Part shown: positions 55,892 to 63,191 of the stretch, one piece after another
How the letters are laid out: every line of letters begins with the position of its first letter
Numbering within the stretch: the first letter of the stretch is position 1
NCBI RefSeq assembly: GCF_039523335.1
Contig: NZ_BAAAFC010000001.1
Location: 2,232,001-2,296,000, forward strand
Direction of reading: 5' to 3'
DNA: 64,000 nt
Source: Marinobacter szutsaonensis
Lineage (GTDB): Bacteria > Pseudomonadota > Gammaproteobacteria > Pseudomonadales > Oleiphilaceae
Made by a program: the position numbers and the translations under genes
Notes under the pieces: model-generated
Told to the model about the DNA's origin: nothing
Database searches by the model: none
The model's input: only the letters and a program-made list of their open reading frames with translations

Positions 55892-56800
55892 ATGGAGCTT
55901 TATCCAAGTAATCCACCTAAGCTGATTCCCTCTTTCGTCTGCCATGTCGATATCTTGGGATACTCTCAGCTCAGCAAAGATGCAATAACCTCAGGACATG
56001 GCAACTCTTTCCTTAACAAAATACGCGTTGCTCTAACTCGAGCCTATGATCGTGTACGAGAAAGATCAAAAGGCTGGAATGGAGCAGACCGGTTTTCAAT
56101 AAAAGTCTTTACCGACAACATTGTTGTTGGGTACCCCGCAAAAGATCTTGGCGTCAGCTTCGGTGAGGTAGAGCTCGGGCACATTTTTAGTGTCTTTTCT
56201 GAGTTCCAAGTCGCTCTTACTATGGAGGGTTTTCTAGTGCGTGGAGGAATTGCTTTTGGCAATCACTATATGGACGAAGAGATTGTTTTCGGCGACGCGT
56301 TGATTGAAGCGGTGAAGCAAGATAGTAGCGGTGGCGCTCCAAAAATTTCGCTATCGCAGACAGCCGTCCAAGCTCTTCGTCATCATTTAGGGTTTTATCG
56401 CGATCCACTGAGATCACCACAAAGTCGTGAGCTTTTGCAGGACCCCGACGGCTCCATTTTTATCGATTACCTAGTGAATGCATTTATCGCCTATCCGGAT
56501 GGAGGGATATTCTTTGAAGTATTCGAAGGTCACAAGAGAACGGTAACTGAAGGGCTAGAAAAATACCGAGGACTTCCTGATGTGAGAGCAAAATATGAGT
56601 GGGCTGCGAGGTATCATAATTTTGTTTGCAAAGAATTTATGAAAAACCATCCGATACCTTACGATCCGGATGCAGATGAAATAGACGCTGCGGCAGCTGT
56701 AGAAGCTCAGAAATTAGAGGACTACTTGATAGACATTGAGTCCTTAGCACCAATTCCCGGTAAATTAAGTATAAATCCCATTTTTCCTGGGGAAAAATGA
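55892..56800 (+). CDS. Class III nucleotidyl-cyclase-like protein, cassette 6
   Basis: A 302-residue soluble protein whose first 190 residues follow the class III cyclase fold: FVCHVDILGYSQL with Asp20 in the first metal position, KVFTDNIVVGYP with Asp75 in the second, MEGFLVRGGIAFGNHYMDEEIVFGDALIEA matching the R-x-G-I..G..GDAxxxA strand-helix. Stand-alone cyclases of this size occur in Pycsar anti-phage systems, which make cCMP or cUMP, but there the effector gene is next door; no cyclic-nucleotide-binding protein is seen here. ATG 55892 has GAGGAG; ATG 55868 in the attC box is less likely. Confidence 0.6.
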   Translation: MELYPSNPPKLIPSFVCHVDILGYSQLSKDAITSGHGNSFLNKIRVALTRAYDRVRERSKGWNGADRFSIKVFTDNIVVGYPAKDLGVSFGEVELGHIFSVFSEFQVALTMEGFLVRGGIAFGNHYMDEEIVFGDALIEAVKQDSSGGAPKISLSQTAVQALRHHLGFYRDPLRSPQSRELLQDPDGSIFIDYLVNAFIAYPDGGIFFEVFEGHKRTVTEGLEKYRGLPDVRAKYEWAARYHNFVCKEFMKNHPIPYDPDADEIDAAAAVEAQKLEDYLIDIESLAPIPGKLSINPIFPGEK

Positions 56801-56803
56801 AGA

Positions 56804-56861
56804 GCATAACCAAGCACGGAAGGCGGGCGCGTCAGACGCGCCGCTTCGTTTCGCGTTATGC
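56804..56861 (+). repeat. attC site F
   Basis: R'' GCATAAC (56804-56810) and R' GTTATGC (56855-56861) are exact reverse complements. 58 bases, stem GGCGGGCGCGTCAGACGCGCCGC. Confidence 0.92.
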
Positions 56862-56879
56862 ACCACAGAGGTAACGGGC

Positions 56880-57416
56880 GTGAGCTTGAAGGACGTTTTC
56901 AAAACACGAATTGATCGCGCGGCTCAGTTATTAGAGCAGCCATCAACTGAGTCAAAGACCATACGATTTGGTTCTTCTGAGTTATCGAGTCCTGAAAAGC
57001 CGGAGCAACTTCACGCTCAATTCCCCCGAAAAATTGAGGGAGTCACGTACCTTTACCGGTTGTCGGTTGATACCAACGATACGGCATTGGCCTCAGAAAT
57101 CCGGCTGGAGTATAGGCGGGCGCGGGCAAAGAAAATTTTCAATATGAGCCGCGACAATGAGGAACATCCAAACTCCAACTCCCTTTATGTCGGTACTTCC
57201 AAGAGTTTATACGATAGATTCCGAACCCATCTTGGTCGTGGAGTTGGGAAGAGTACCTGGGCGCTTTATCTATCAGAGTGGGCCACGCAGCTAAAACCAA
57301 CTTTTACAGTCGAGTACTACGAGTTCACGGACGCGTTCGCAGAAGATGTTGAACTCATCGAAGGGGTGCTATGGGACTCGCTTCGCCCCATGTTTGGGAA
57401 GAAGGGCGGAAAATAG
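56880..57416 (+). CDS. GIY-YIG-like nuclease-fold protein, cassette 7
   Basis: A 178-residue protein. The second half fits a GIY-YIG-type domain: VTYLYRL (strand 1), SLYVGTSKSLYDRFRTHLGRG with Tyr103, Gly105, Arg113 and His117, and the helix ELIEGVLWDSLRPMFGKKGGK with Glu161 as metal ligand. A roughly 40-residue insert separates the first two strands, unlike the compact standard domain. DNA-cutting activity is inference. GTG start 56880 after GAGGTAACGGGC. Confidence 0.6.
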   Translation: MSLKDVFKTRIDRAAQLLEQPSTESKTIRFGSSELSSPEKPEQLHAQFPRKIEGVTYLYRLSVDTNDTALASEIRLEYRRARAKKIFNMSRDNEEHPNSNSLYVGTSKSLYDRFRTHLGRGVGKSTWALYLSEWATQLKPTFTVEYYEFTDAFAEDVELIEGVLWDSLRPMFGKKGGK

Positions 57417-57417
57417 T

Positions 57418-57475
57418 GCATAACAAGTCACGGAAGGCGGACGGCTTTTAGCCGCCGCTTCGCTCAGCGTTAAGT
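57418..57475 (+). repeat. attC site G
   Basis: R'' GCATAAC (57418-57424) matches left end GTTATGC; R' GTTAAGT (57469-57475). 58 bases with the same AAGTCACGGAAGGCGGACG beginning as site E. Confidence 0.92.
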
Positions 57476-57487
57476 GATTAGAGGCAG

Positions 57488-57853
57488 ATGAGCATCTGGT
57501 ATTTCGATATCGATCAGGAGTTGGATGCTTCATCGAGGAATGCTCTTGATCAAAAACTCGACGAATTGTTCCAGAGTGACGGGCCTGGAAGTTATGGAGT
57601 GCTGCTGTACAACGATCCGATAAATGGAGTTGATTTCGTTACCAAAGTTATAAAAGAGGTATTTGGTTACAGCACAAGCAAAGCCATTTGGCTAATGTTA
57701 AAGGCTCACATCACAGGTAAGAGTCTGCTCTGGAGTGGGCCGCACAAAGAAGCCCGTAGAAAAATGGCCTGGATGATTTCCTTTGGTCCCGACCCAAATA
57801 TGATTCACAAAGGTGCGGAGGCTCTGCGAGTGGAACTTGAGAGTCAGGAGTAA
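57488..57853 (+). CDS. ClpS-like adaptor protein, cassette 8
   Basis: A 121-residue protein whose residues 36-118 match ClpS, the adaptor that delivers N-degron proteins to ClpAP: YGVLLYNDPINGVDFVTKVIKEVFGYSTSKAIWLMLKAHITGKSLLWSGPHKEARRK. Asn42-Asp43 (of the NDD degron site) and His74 are kept; the second Asp is Pro44 and the loop reads PINGVDF instead of YTPMEF, so substrate choice may differ. The 35-residue N-terminal extension is longer than usual. ATG follows GAGGCAG. Confidence 0.72.
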   Translation: MSIWYFDIDQELDASSRNALDQKLDELFQSDGPGSYGVLLYNDPINGVDFVTKVIKEVFGYSTSKAIWLMLKAHITGKSLLWSGPHKEARRKMAWMISFGPDPNMIHKGAEALRVELESQE

Positions 57854-57855
57854 AC

Positions 57856-57927
57856 ACTTAACAAGTGCGTCAACGGGATCGGTTAGTTCCGCTGCCGCTC
57901 CGCAAGCCCGTTACGCCAGCGTTAACG
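57856..57927 (+). repeat. attC site H
   Basis: R'' ACTTAAC (57856-57862) matches left end GTTAAGT; R' GTTAACG (57921-57927). The stem pairs GTCAACGGG with CCCGTTACG-type arms. Confidence 0.9.
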
Positions 57928-57930
57928 TTC

Positions 57931-58611
57931 ATGTTTAGATTTCTCAGCATAATCCTATTTGGGCTATTACTCATGGCATGTAATCCTGCAGAAGACTCTG
58001 ATTCTCTTTTGGGTGAGATCGAGTTGAAGGCCGCTTTGGATGCAGCGGATATAACCGAACTTAGAGAGTCTCTCGAGACGATTGAGAAGCATCACCAGGC
58101 CAACGAGACGGGGCTAAAGTTGAATCCAGGCGCTAAATCAGAGGATATCGCCCAACTGGAAAAAGAGCTTCAATGTAAGATTCCGAAGGAGTTGGCAGAA
58201 ATATGGAAGTGGCACAATGGAGAAAGCACTTCAAGCTTTATCTGGTATCACCGTTTCCTTTCGGTTAAGGACGCCCTTTCAGAGTACCAAGAATTAACTG
58301 CCCATGAATTGTCCCTTTGGAAATCTGATTGGATTCCAGTTTTTGAGTTTGAGGGCGAGTGGTATGGCGTCAAGTGCGATAAAGAGCAGAGGATGGCCAG
58401 CCTAGTAGTGTTCTATTTTGTTGAGGACGAGCCTCATATTGCTTACGTAAATTTGTCGCGTTACATGAAAACCATGGCGACAGCTATGGAAAAAGGGGCA
58501 TTGTCTTGGGGCGGGATTGCTTGGGAGGAAGATGTACATCGTTTGGATGATATCTTTTCTGAGCTTAATCCGGGTATGCAGTTCCCGTACTTTGTACCAG
58601 AGAAACGTTAA
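57931..58611 (+). CDS. SMI1/KNR4 (SUKH) domain lipoprotein, cassette 9
   Basis: A 226-residue protein with a lipoprotein signal (MFRFLSIILFGLLLMAC, lipobox LMAC). Residues about 75-215 follow the SUKH fold: IAQLEKELQCKIPKELAEIWKWHNGESTSSFIWY and DWIPVFEFEGEWYGVKCD. SUKH proteins are often immunity proteins against toxins; the lipid anchor would place this one in the periplasm or outer membrane. ATG 57931 lies 4 bases after the attC R' box, with no clear ribosome site. Confidence 0.72.
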   Translation: MFRFLSIILFGLLLMACNPAEDSDSLLGEIELKAALDAADITELRESLETIEKHHQANETGLKLNPGAKSEDIAQLEKELQCKIPKELAEIWKWHNGESTSSFIWYHRFLSVKDALSEYQELTAHELSLWKSDWIPVFEFEGEWYGVKCDKEQRMASLVVFYFVEDEPHIAYVNLSRYMKTMATAMEKGALSWGGIAWEEDVHRLDDIFSELNPGMQFPYFVPEKR

Positions 58612-58683
58612 CAATCGGCTGCACAGCGACCACTTTTTCGCCGCTTTGCGGCTCCAAACCGGGGCGTGAGCCAGGCGTTAGAG
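58606..58683 (+). repeat. attC site I
   Basis: R'' CGTTAAC (58606-58612), containing the stop codon of the SUKH gene, matches left end GTTAACG; R' GTTAGAG (58677-58683). Confidence 0.9.
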
Positions 58684-58706
58684 TGACAAATTTTCGGGGA
58701 TAGTAT

Positions 58707-58880
58707 ATGACTGAAGTAACTTTCGAAGCAGAAATTTCATACCTTACTGTTCGTGTCGCCGTTGAGGGTGCTGACGGTACAGGCGCTTCAATCGGTACTG
58801 GCTTTTTCTATCAAGCACCGTTTAATGATGGTAAAGACTCGTCCATATCCCGATTAATCCTTTGGGAAGCTCTCGCATGA
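58707..58880 (+). pseudogene. Truncated trypsin-like protease N-terminus, cassette 10 remnant
   Basis: A 57-codon frame from ATG 58707. Its product (VTFEAEISYLTVRVAVEG...ASIGTGFFYQAP) resembles the first strands of trypsin-like peptidase proteins, where G-T-G-F-F precedes the LVTNxHV catalytic histidine. The homology stops after about 45 residues (DGKDSSIS), exactly where a cassette-like boundary TTAATC (58853-58858) appears. It overlaps the next gene by ATGA. I read it as a gene cut by insertion of another cassette. Confidence 0.5.
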
Positions 58881-59158
58881 GATTTTGGATTCTTCTGGCA
58901 GCTCTTTTTCTCGCAGGGTGCGACAACACTACGATTTCAGCCTCTCCTAACTTTTCGCTCTTTGAAACCTCGGCAGGTGTTGTCTATTTGCTTGACCAGA
59001 GTACTGGGGAACTGAAAGTAATTTCTTCGAAGCAGACTGTCATCAATTCTGGAGAGGTTTTTAGAGATGATGAGGGGCAGTTCTTCAAATACCTGGGGAA
59101 TGGGGAAGTCGAGAAGGTTGACGATATTGAGTCGCTTGTCCAAAAGTACAGTGATTAA
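58877..59158 (+). CDS. Small lipoprotein of unknown function
   Basis: A 93-residue protein with lipoprotein signal MRFWILLAALFLAGC. The mature part (SLFETSAGVVYLLDQSTGELKVISS...VFRDDEGQFFKYLGNGEVEKVD) looks like small beta repeats, resembling one or two beta-propeller-type strands, but no family is recognised. Its stop is inside the R'' box GATTAAC of site J. Its cassette left end is probably TTAATC at 58853. Confidence 0.65.
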   Translation: MRFWILLAALFLAGCDNTTISASPNFSLFETSAGVVYLLDQSTGELKVISSKQTVINSGEVFRDDEGQFFKYLGNGEVEKVDDIESLVQKYSD

Positions 59159-59242
59159 CAAGGCAGTCAACCGGACGCCAGAAGCCTGGCGCTTTTGGTT
59201 CCCTCCGCTGCGCTTCGGCGCCGGTTACCGCGGGCGTTATGT
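59153..59242 (+). repeat. attC site J
   Basis: R'' GATTAAC (59153-59159) and R' GTTATGT (59236-59242). R'' does not match the left core GTTAGAG of site I but matches the internal TTAATC at 58853-58858. The stem includes AACCGG with CCGGTT and GAAGC arms. Confidence 0.82.
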
Positions 59243-59274
59243 GTTTTCACCCACAGTCCATGGAAGGAGTTCTG

Positions 59275-59676
59275 ATGACTGATCATTTCGGTTCTTGTCT
59301 GTGCGGTACCGTGAGCTTTGAGGTGAAAGGTGAGTTCGATAGCTTTTACCTGTGCCATTGTCGGCATTGCCAAAAAGATACAGGTTCGGCCCATGCAGCA
59401 AATCTATTCTCGCACTCAGCGAAATTGGTCTGGCAGTCCGGTGCAGATGCTGTGACTTCCTTTACGCTTCCAGGCACTCGTCATAACAAAAGCTTTTGTA
59501 AGTTGTGTGGTTCAGCAATGCCAAACACTCAGATTGCAGGTTTGCTTGTCGTTCCCGCAGGGTGTTTGGATACTGAAATCACTATGGTGCCAACTGCGCA
59601 TATCTTCTCATCCAGCAAAGCTGCTTGGGATGAGGGGTTAGGGGAGGTGCTAAAGTTCGAGGGACTGCCAACTTGA
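59275..59676 (+). CDS. GFA/CENP-V family zinc protein
   Basis: A 133-residue protein of the glutathione-dependent formaldehyde-activating (GFA) fold: SCLCGTVSFEVKGEF, CHCRHCQKDTGSAHAANLF and FCKLCGSAMPN give the Cys set that binds two zinc ions. Whether it handles formaldehyde is unknown for most members. ATG 59275 has AAGGAG at 6 bases; the frame's earlier starts overlap the attC box. It follows site J as the last probable cassette. Confidence 0.82.
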   Translation: MTDHFGSCLCGTVSFEVKGEFDSFYLCHCRHCQKDTGSAHAANLFSHSAKLVWQSGADAVTSFTLPGTRHNKSFCKLCGSAMPNTQIAGLLVVPAGCLDTEITMVPTAHIFSSSKAAWDEGLGEVLKFEGLPT

Positions 59677-59699
59677 ACTACCATCACTTGACCAGTGAC

Positions 59700-59760
59700 T
59701 GTTGTCGGACGCACCTTCGCTGCACCCCGGCACGCCGCGAAGCCGGGGCGCAAGCCCAAC
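59700..59760 (+). repeat. Possible decayed attC after the GFA gene
   Basis: The gap has CCCCGGC (59725-59731) paired with GCCGGGG (59742-59748) and a GCCCAAC box (59754-59760), but the expected ACATAAC R'' is missing and no GTTRRRY closes it. It may be the eroded right end of the array. Confidence 0.3.
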
Positions 59761-59777
59761 AAAAGACTCGGACCAAG

Positions 59778-60164
59778 ATGAATACATTCAAAAAGATAGT
59801 CGTAGTTGCATGTTTAAGCCTGATCGCAGGATGTTCAAGCGTCCAGCCTGTGGCCGGGGGTAGCTGGGCCGGATTCACTGAAACCGGGCAAGCGTCCTAT
59901 TATGCGGATAAATTTCAGAACAGACAGACAGCCAGTGGTGCAATTTATAAGCACGAGCTTTCTACAGCGGCACATAAAAAGTTGCCGTTCGGTTCAAAGG
60001 TGAAAGTCACCAACCTGGAGAATGGCAAGGATGTCGTTGTAGAGATCAACGATCGTGGGCCGTTCGTGAAGGGGCGTATCATTGATCTCTCTAAATCTGC
60101 GTTCAGTCGTATCGGCAGCACATCGTCGGGCTTGATCGACGTGAAAATCGAAGTGCTGAGGTAG
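59778..60164 (+). CDS. RlpA-like lipoprotein (double-psi beta-barrel)
   Basis: A 128-residue lipoprotein (MNTFKKIVVVACLSLIAGC) with an RlpA-type barrel: GQASYYADKFQNRQTASGAIYKHELSTAAHKKLPFGSKVKVTNLENGKDVVVEINDRGPFVKGRIIDLSKSAF. The catalytic-site Asp in NDRGPF is kept, suggesting lytic transglycosylase activity on peptidoglycan; the SPOR domain of full-length RlpA is absent. It may be a last cassette or the first resident gene after the array. Confidence 0.85.
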   Translation: MNTFKKIVVVACLSLIAGCSSVQPVAGGSWAGFTETGQASYYADKFQNRQTASGAIYKHELSTAAHKKLPFGSKVKVTNLENGKDVVVEINDRGPFVKGRIIDLSKSAFSRIGSTSSGLIDVKIEVLR

Positions 60165-60194
60165 CGCAAAGCGAGAGAATGCAGCGGACACCAA

Positions 60195-60869
60195 TTACGG
60201 TTTCCCAACACTGAACTGCCAGTCAAACCTGCTTCGCTTCCACATCATCGCGGATAACCCGAAGTATAAGGACATGTACAACGCAAAGTGCCATTCGATG
60301 ACGTTCTCCGACTGATCGGCCCAGCTGACGCCGGTGGCTTTGATGACAACGTTGGCGATGCCCAGGCACCAATAGAGCACCATTAACAGGAACTGCAGGT
60401 TCAGGTAGCGGCGGATGTGGGTGTCCAGTTCGGCGGATTTCTGTTGAAGGCTTCGAATACTGAACATCTGTGCCAGTACTGTCAGGGCAAAATAGAGCGT
60501 CGTGCCGTATCGGCGCAGGAACCGGTAGAAATCCCCTTCGGTTCCGAGGAAGTCCACATAGAGAATCAGGAAGAGCGCGCCAATAGCCCCTGCAACAAAG
60601 GTCCAGGGGTGGGCCTTTTGTGTGATCTGCTTTAGCCAGACGCTTTGCAGGTACCAGAATAAAACCAGTAAAGCGGCCAAGGGCATCATCAGGCCGCGAA
60701 ACAGGAAGATCGCATTGCCTTCACGGGCGGCACGACTGATGGATGTGCACCCCTCGACATAAGGCACGCATTCATTTGCCATCCCTTCCCATAATCCAAA
60801 GAAAAACGACCCGTGAGCCGCGATGATGGGTATCAGGCAAACACTCCAGGCAATATGGTGGGGGCGCAT
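60195..60869 (-). CDS. Six-helix membrane protein of unknown function
   Basis: A 224-residue protein with about six predicted helices. The segment PYVEGCTSISRAAREGNAIFLFRGLMMPLA recalls Frag1/DRAM/Sfk1-type proteins, where a Cys-Thr-Ser-Ile-Ser loop follows helix 1, but the match is weak. ATG at 60869 with GGAGCAGG just before. Same strand as the dioxygenase gene upstream, 84 bp away. GC-rich like the core chromosome. Confidence 0.68.
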   Translation of the reverse strand: MRPHHIAWSVCLIPIIAAHGSFFFGLWEGMANECVPYVEGCTSISRAAREGNAIFLFRGLMMPLAALLVLFWYLQSVWLKQITQKAHPWTFVAGAIGALFLILYVDFLGTEGDFYRFLRRYGTTLYFALTVLAQMFSIRSLQQKSAELDTHIRRYLNLQFLLMVLYWCLGIANVVIKATGVSWADQSENVIEWHFALYMSLYFGLSAMMWKRSRFDWQFSVGKP

Positions 60870-60953
60870 ACCCTGCTCCTGAACTTCTGAATTTTTATTA
60901 TGGCAAGTTCGAGGAAAATGGGCGTGGATTGATCAAGCAAGAGCGCCCCCGCC

Positions 60954-62036
60954 TCAGTTCTGCATCCGGATATCATCCTTCCACCGAAAGCCAACGCCAC
61001 CGGTTTGCCAGACACCATCCTTGTTGAACGGATGAGGCCCGTTCATGTTGATGTAGGTTGGCAATCCGAAGTGAGGGGCCAGGTTCTGTCTCGCCTTGAT
61101 CGTCACTCGATCCATGATTCGTAACCCCTGCTGCTCGGCTGGCAGGTGGGCTTCCGGTGATGCCCGGTGAGCCACCGCCCAGTTATCGATAAAGAGCAGA
61201 TCCCCGGTGTCATAGTGGTAACGGATCCCGTAACCTTTTTCGAAGGACTCGTTCAGCAGATCGTTATAGTCGTTGAAAAGCTGCTTCATCTCCTCCGGAG
61301 TCAGCAAACGTAGCTGGTCGGCCGTTGCCGGTTGCTTCTTCAGTTCTTCAATCGAGCACCCATACTCCGGCAGTCTTTCGAGCACCGCACCGGTCATGCC
61401 AAGGTGCAGCCACACGCTTTTTCGTCCGGAAATGGGGTGGGTGTGGACGACGGGATGAGTCACGCAGGAGGCTGAATTCACGGATACGAGGCGTTGCCAG
61501 AAATCCTGTTTTTCTTTTGGCAGCGCAGCAAAGGCAGCGCCCTGGTGGGCAAAGTGTGTGCCACCGCCATGCTCGGGCGCACGGGCCATGTAATAGGCTG
61601 AATGCGAAAACGTTGCGGCTTCAAAGCTTCCGTCATTGTGCCACTGGGGGCCAACACCCAGGATTCCGTAGCGGCTGTCATTGGAGCAACGGAAGATGTG
61701 CCTGTTCCTCTCCGGCGTCGCCGGATGGACGCCATGGGTGGAGTGGATTTCGCGAGCGCCCCACCATTTGCTGGCGTTGATCAGTTCCTCGGGGGAGAGA
61801 TCCTTCTGGTGTTTGAACACGATGAACCCCCGGTTCGCCATTTCCTTCTCCAGGGCCTGGATGACCGGCTCGGGAAGGTCGGCGCGAACATCGGCGCCGT
61901 AGATCTCAACGCCCATGGGTTCCAGCTGTTTGAGCGTCAGCCCTGCCGATTCGATCAGGGAAACGCGTTCGGGGTCCAGCGGGGATATGGTCGGTGCCTT
62001 GCTGCGGGTGGTGTATGCCGAGGTCTGGCCCATCAT
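60954..62036 (-). CDS. TauD/TfdA-family Fe(II)/2-oxoglutarate dioxygenase
   Basis: A 360-residue non-heme iron oxygenase. The iron ligands are His133 and Asp135 in PQWHNDGSF and a distal His in NWAVAHRASPEA; a late Arg (LRIMDRVTI) should bind 2-oxoglutarate. The substrate is unknown. It is divergent from a glycine betaine/choline-type importer gene, so the substrate may be a quaternary amine or similar osmolyte; this is inference from position. Confidence 0.85.
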   Translation of the reverse strand: MMGQTSAYTTRSKAPTISPLDPERVSLIESAGLTLKQLEPMGVEIYGADVRADLPEPVIQALEKEMANRGFIVFKHQKDLSPEELINASKWWGAREIHSTHGVHPATPERNRHIFRCSNDSRYGILGVGPQWHNDGSFEAATFSHSAYYMARAPEHGGGTHFAHQGAAFAALPKEKQDFWQRLVSVNSASCVTHPVVHTHPISGRKSVWLHLGMTGAVLERLPEYGCSIEELKKQPATADQLRLLTPEEMKQLFNDYNDLLNESFEKGYGIRYHYDTGDLLFIDNWAVAHRASPEAHLPAEQQGLRIMDRVTIKARQNLAPHFGLPTYINMNGPHPFNKDGVWQTGGVGFRWKDDIRMQN

Positions 62037-62231
62037 CCTGACTCCCTTACTGGTTAATTCATGATCAGCCTAACGCACTGTGTTTTGTACACAACCCCTT
62101 TGGGGCGCTGAAAGACCAATTCCGCCTTGCCTTCGTAAGTGCGTGCCATAGACTGAAAGAGTGTGGCTGCAACGTGTGTTTTATGTTGCGCCAGCCTTCG
62201 GATTTCAAATTCAGCCAAACGACCAAGAGGA

Positions 62232-63155
62232 ATGGCCGTGTCCCCCATCTCCCGTTTTCGCCGCGCTGCGGCACTGACCGCCATGTTGATCACTGCACCG
62301 GCCATGGCTGCCGACCCGGTGGTGGTGTCATCCAAGATCGATACCGAAGGTGCCGTGCTGGGCCAGATGGTGCTGCAGTCCCTGGAAGAGGCCGGTATCC
62401 CGGTGGAAAATCGCCTGCAGCTGGGAGGAACGAGTATCGTGCGCAATGCCATCAAGGCCGGGGAAATCGACGTCTACCCGGAATACACCGGTAATGCGGC
62501 GTTCTTCCACGACCAGGCCGACCGTGATATCTGGAAAAACGCGGGAAAAGCCTACCAGCAGGCGGCCCGCCTCGATCAGGAAGCGCACAACATTATCTGG
62601 CTGAAACCGGCGCAAGCCAACAACACCTGGGCCATGAGTGTGCGCGGAGACCTGGCGCGGGAAAATGGTCTGAAGACCCTTGAGGACCTGGCCCGGTATA
62701 TCAATGACGGCGGTGCCTTCAAGTTCGCGGCCAGTGCCGAATTCGTGGAATCGGCCAGCGCTCTGCCTGCGTTCCAGGAGGCGTATGGCTTCAAGCTGGA
62801 GTCGGACCAGTTGCTGATCCTCTCCGGCGGTAACACCGCCGCGACACTCCGGGCAGCAGCCCTGAACAACAACGACGTCAACGGCGCCATGACCTATGGT
62901 ACCGATGGCGGTCTGGACGCGCTGGATCTGACGGTGATGGAGGATACCCTGGGCGTTCAGCCGGTGTACCAGCCGGCGCCCATTGTGCGCGCCGAGGTGC
63001 TGGAAACCTATCCGGAGATCCGCGAGGTTCTGGACCCGGTCTTCGAATCCCTGGATCTGGAAACCCTCCAGCGTCTGAACGGTCAGGTCGCGGTCAATGG
63101 TTTGCCCGCCCAGACGGTGGCGCGGGACTATCTGGACTCCCTGGCCCGGGACTGA
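62232..63155 (+). CDS. Glycine betaine/choline-type ABC transporter binding protein (OsmF/OpuC-like)
   Basis: A 307-residue periplasmic protein with an N-terminal signal (FRRAAALTAMLITAPAMAA). It has the QAT-family pattern: VVSSKIDTEGAVLGQMVLQSLEEAGIPVENRLQLGGTSIVRNAIKAGEIDVYPEYTGN and a late NDVNGAMTYGTDGGL. These aligned segments identify the YehZ/OsmF-type binder of quaternary amines. ATG 62232; a GTG 6 bases later is a possible alternative start with better spacing to AAGAGG. Confidence 0.88.
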   Translation: MAVSPISRFRRAAALTAMLITAPAMAADPVVVSSKIDTEGAVLGQMVLQSLEEAGIPVENRLQLGGTSIVRNAIKAGEIDVYPEYTGNAAFFHDQADRDIWKNAGKAYQQAARLDQEAHNIIWLKPAQANNTWAMSVRGDLARENGLKTLEDLARYINDGGAFKFAASAEFVESASALPAFQEAYGFKLESDQLLILSGGNTAATLRAAALNNNDVNGAMTYGTDGGLDALDLTVMEDTLGVQPVYQPAPIVRAEVLETYPEIREVLDPVFESLDLETLQRLNGQVAVNGLPAQTVARDYLDSLARD

Positions 63156-63191
63156 GGTTTGTCGGTTACCGGACCTGATTCCAGTCATATC

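Larger units (their letters stand above)
51638..59242 (+). mobile_element. Integron gene-cassette array lacking an integrase gene in view (CALIN)
   Basis: About eleven short, AT-richer genes on the plus strand, each followed by an imperfect palindrome bounded by RYYYAAC and GTTRRRY boxes (attC sites). The left core site GTTAAAG is at 51638-51644 and the last clear one, GTTATGT, at 59236-59242. Cassette left ends match their own right-end R'' boxes (for example GTTAGAA with TTCTAAC for the gene at 54548). No integron integrase is encoded on either strand in the window. Coding style differs from the GC-rich flanks, a sign of transfer. Confidence 0.9.

Noticed and set aside
55892..56800. A complete Pycsar anti-phage system
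   Set aside because: Only a cyclase-like gene is present; no adjacent cyclic-nucleotide-binding effector, and attC sites isolate it from its neighbours.
51962..59242. Regularly spaced palindromic repeats as a CRISPR array
   Set aside because: The repeats differ in length and sequence, lie hundreds of bases apart and alternate with genes; they fit attC sites. No cas genes are present.
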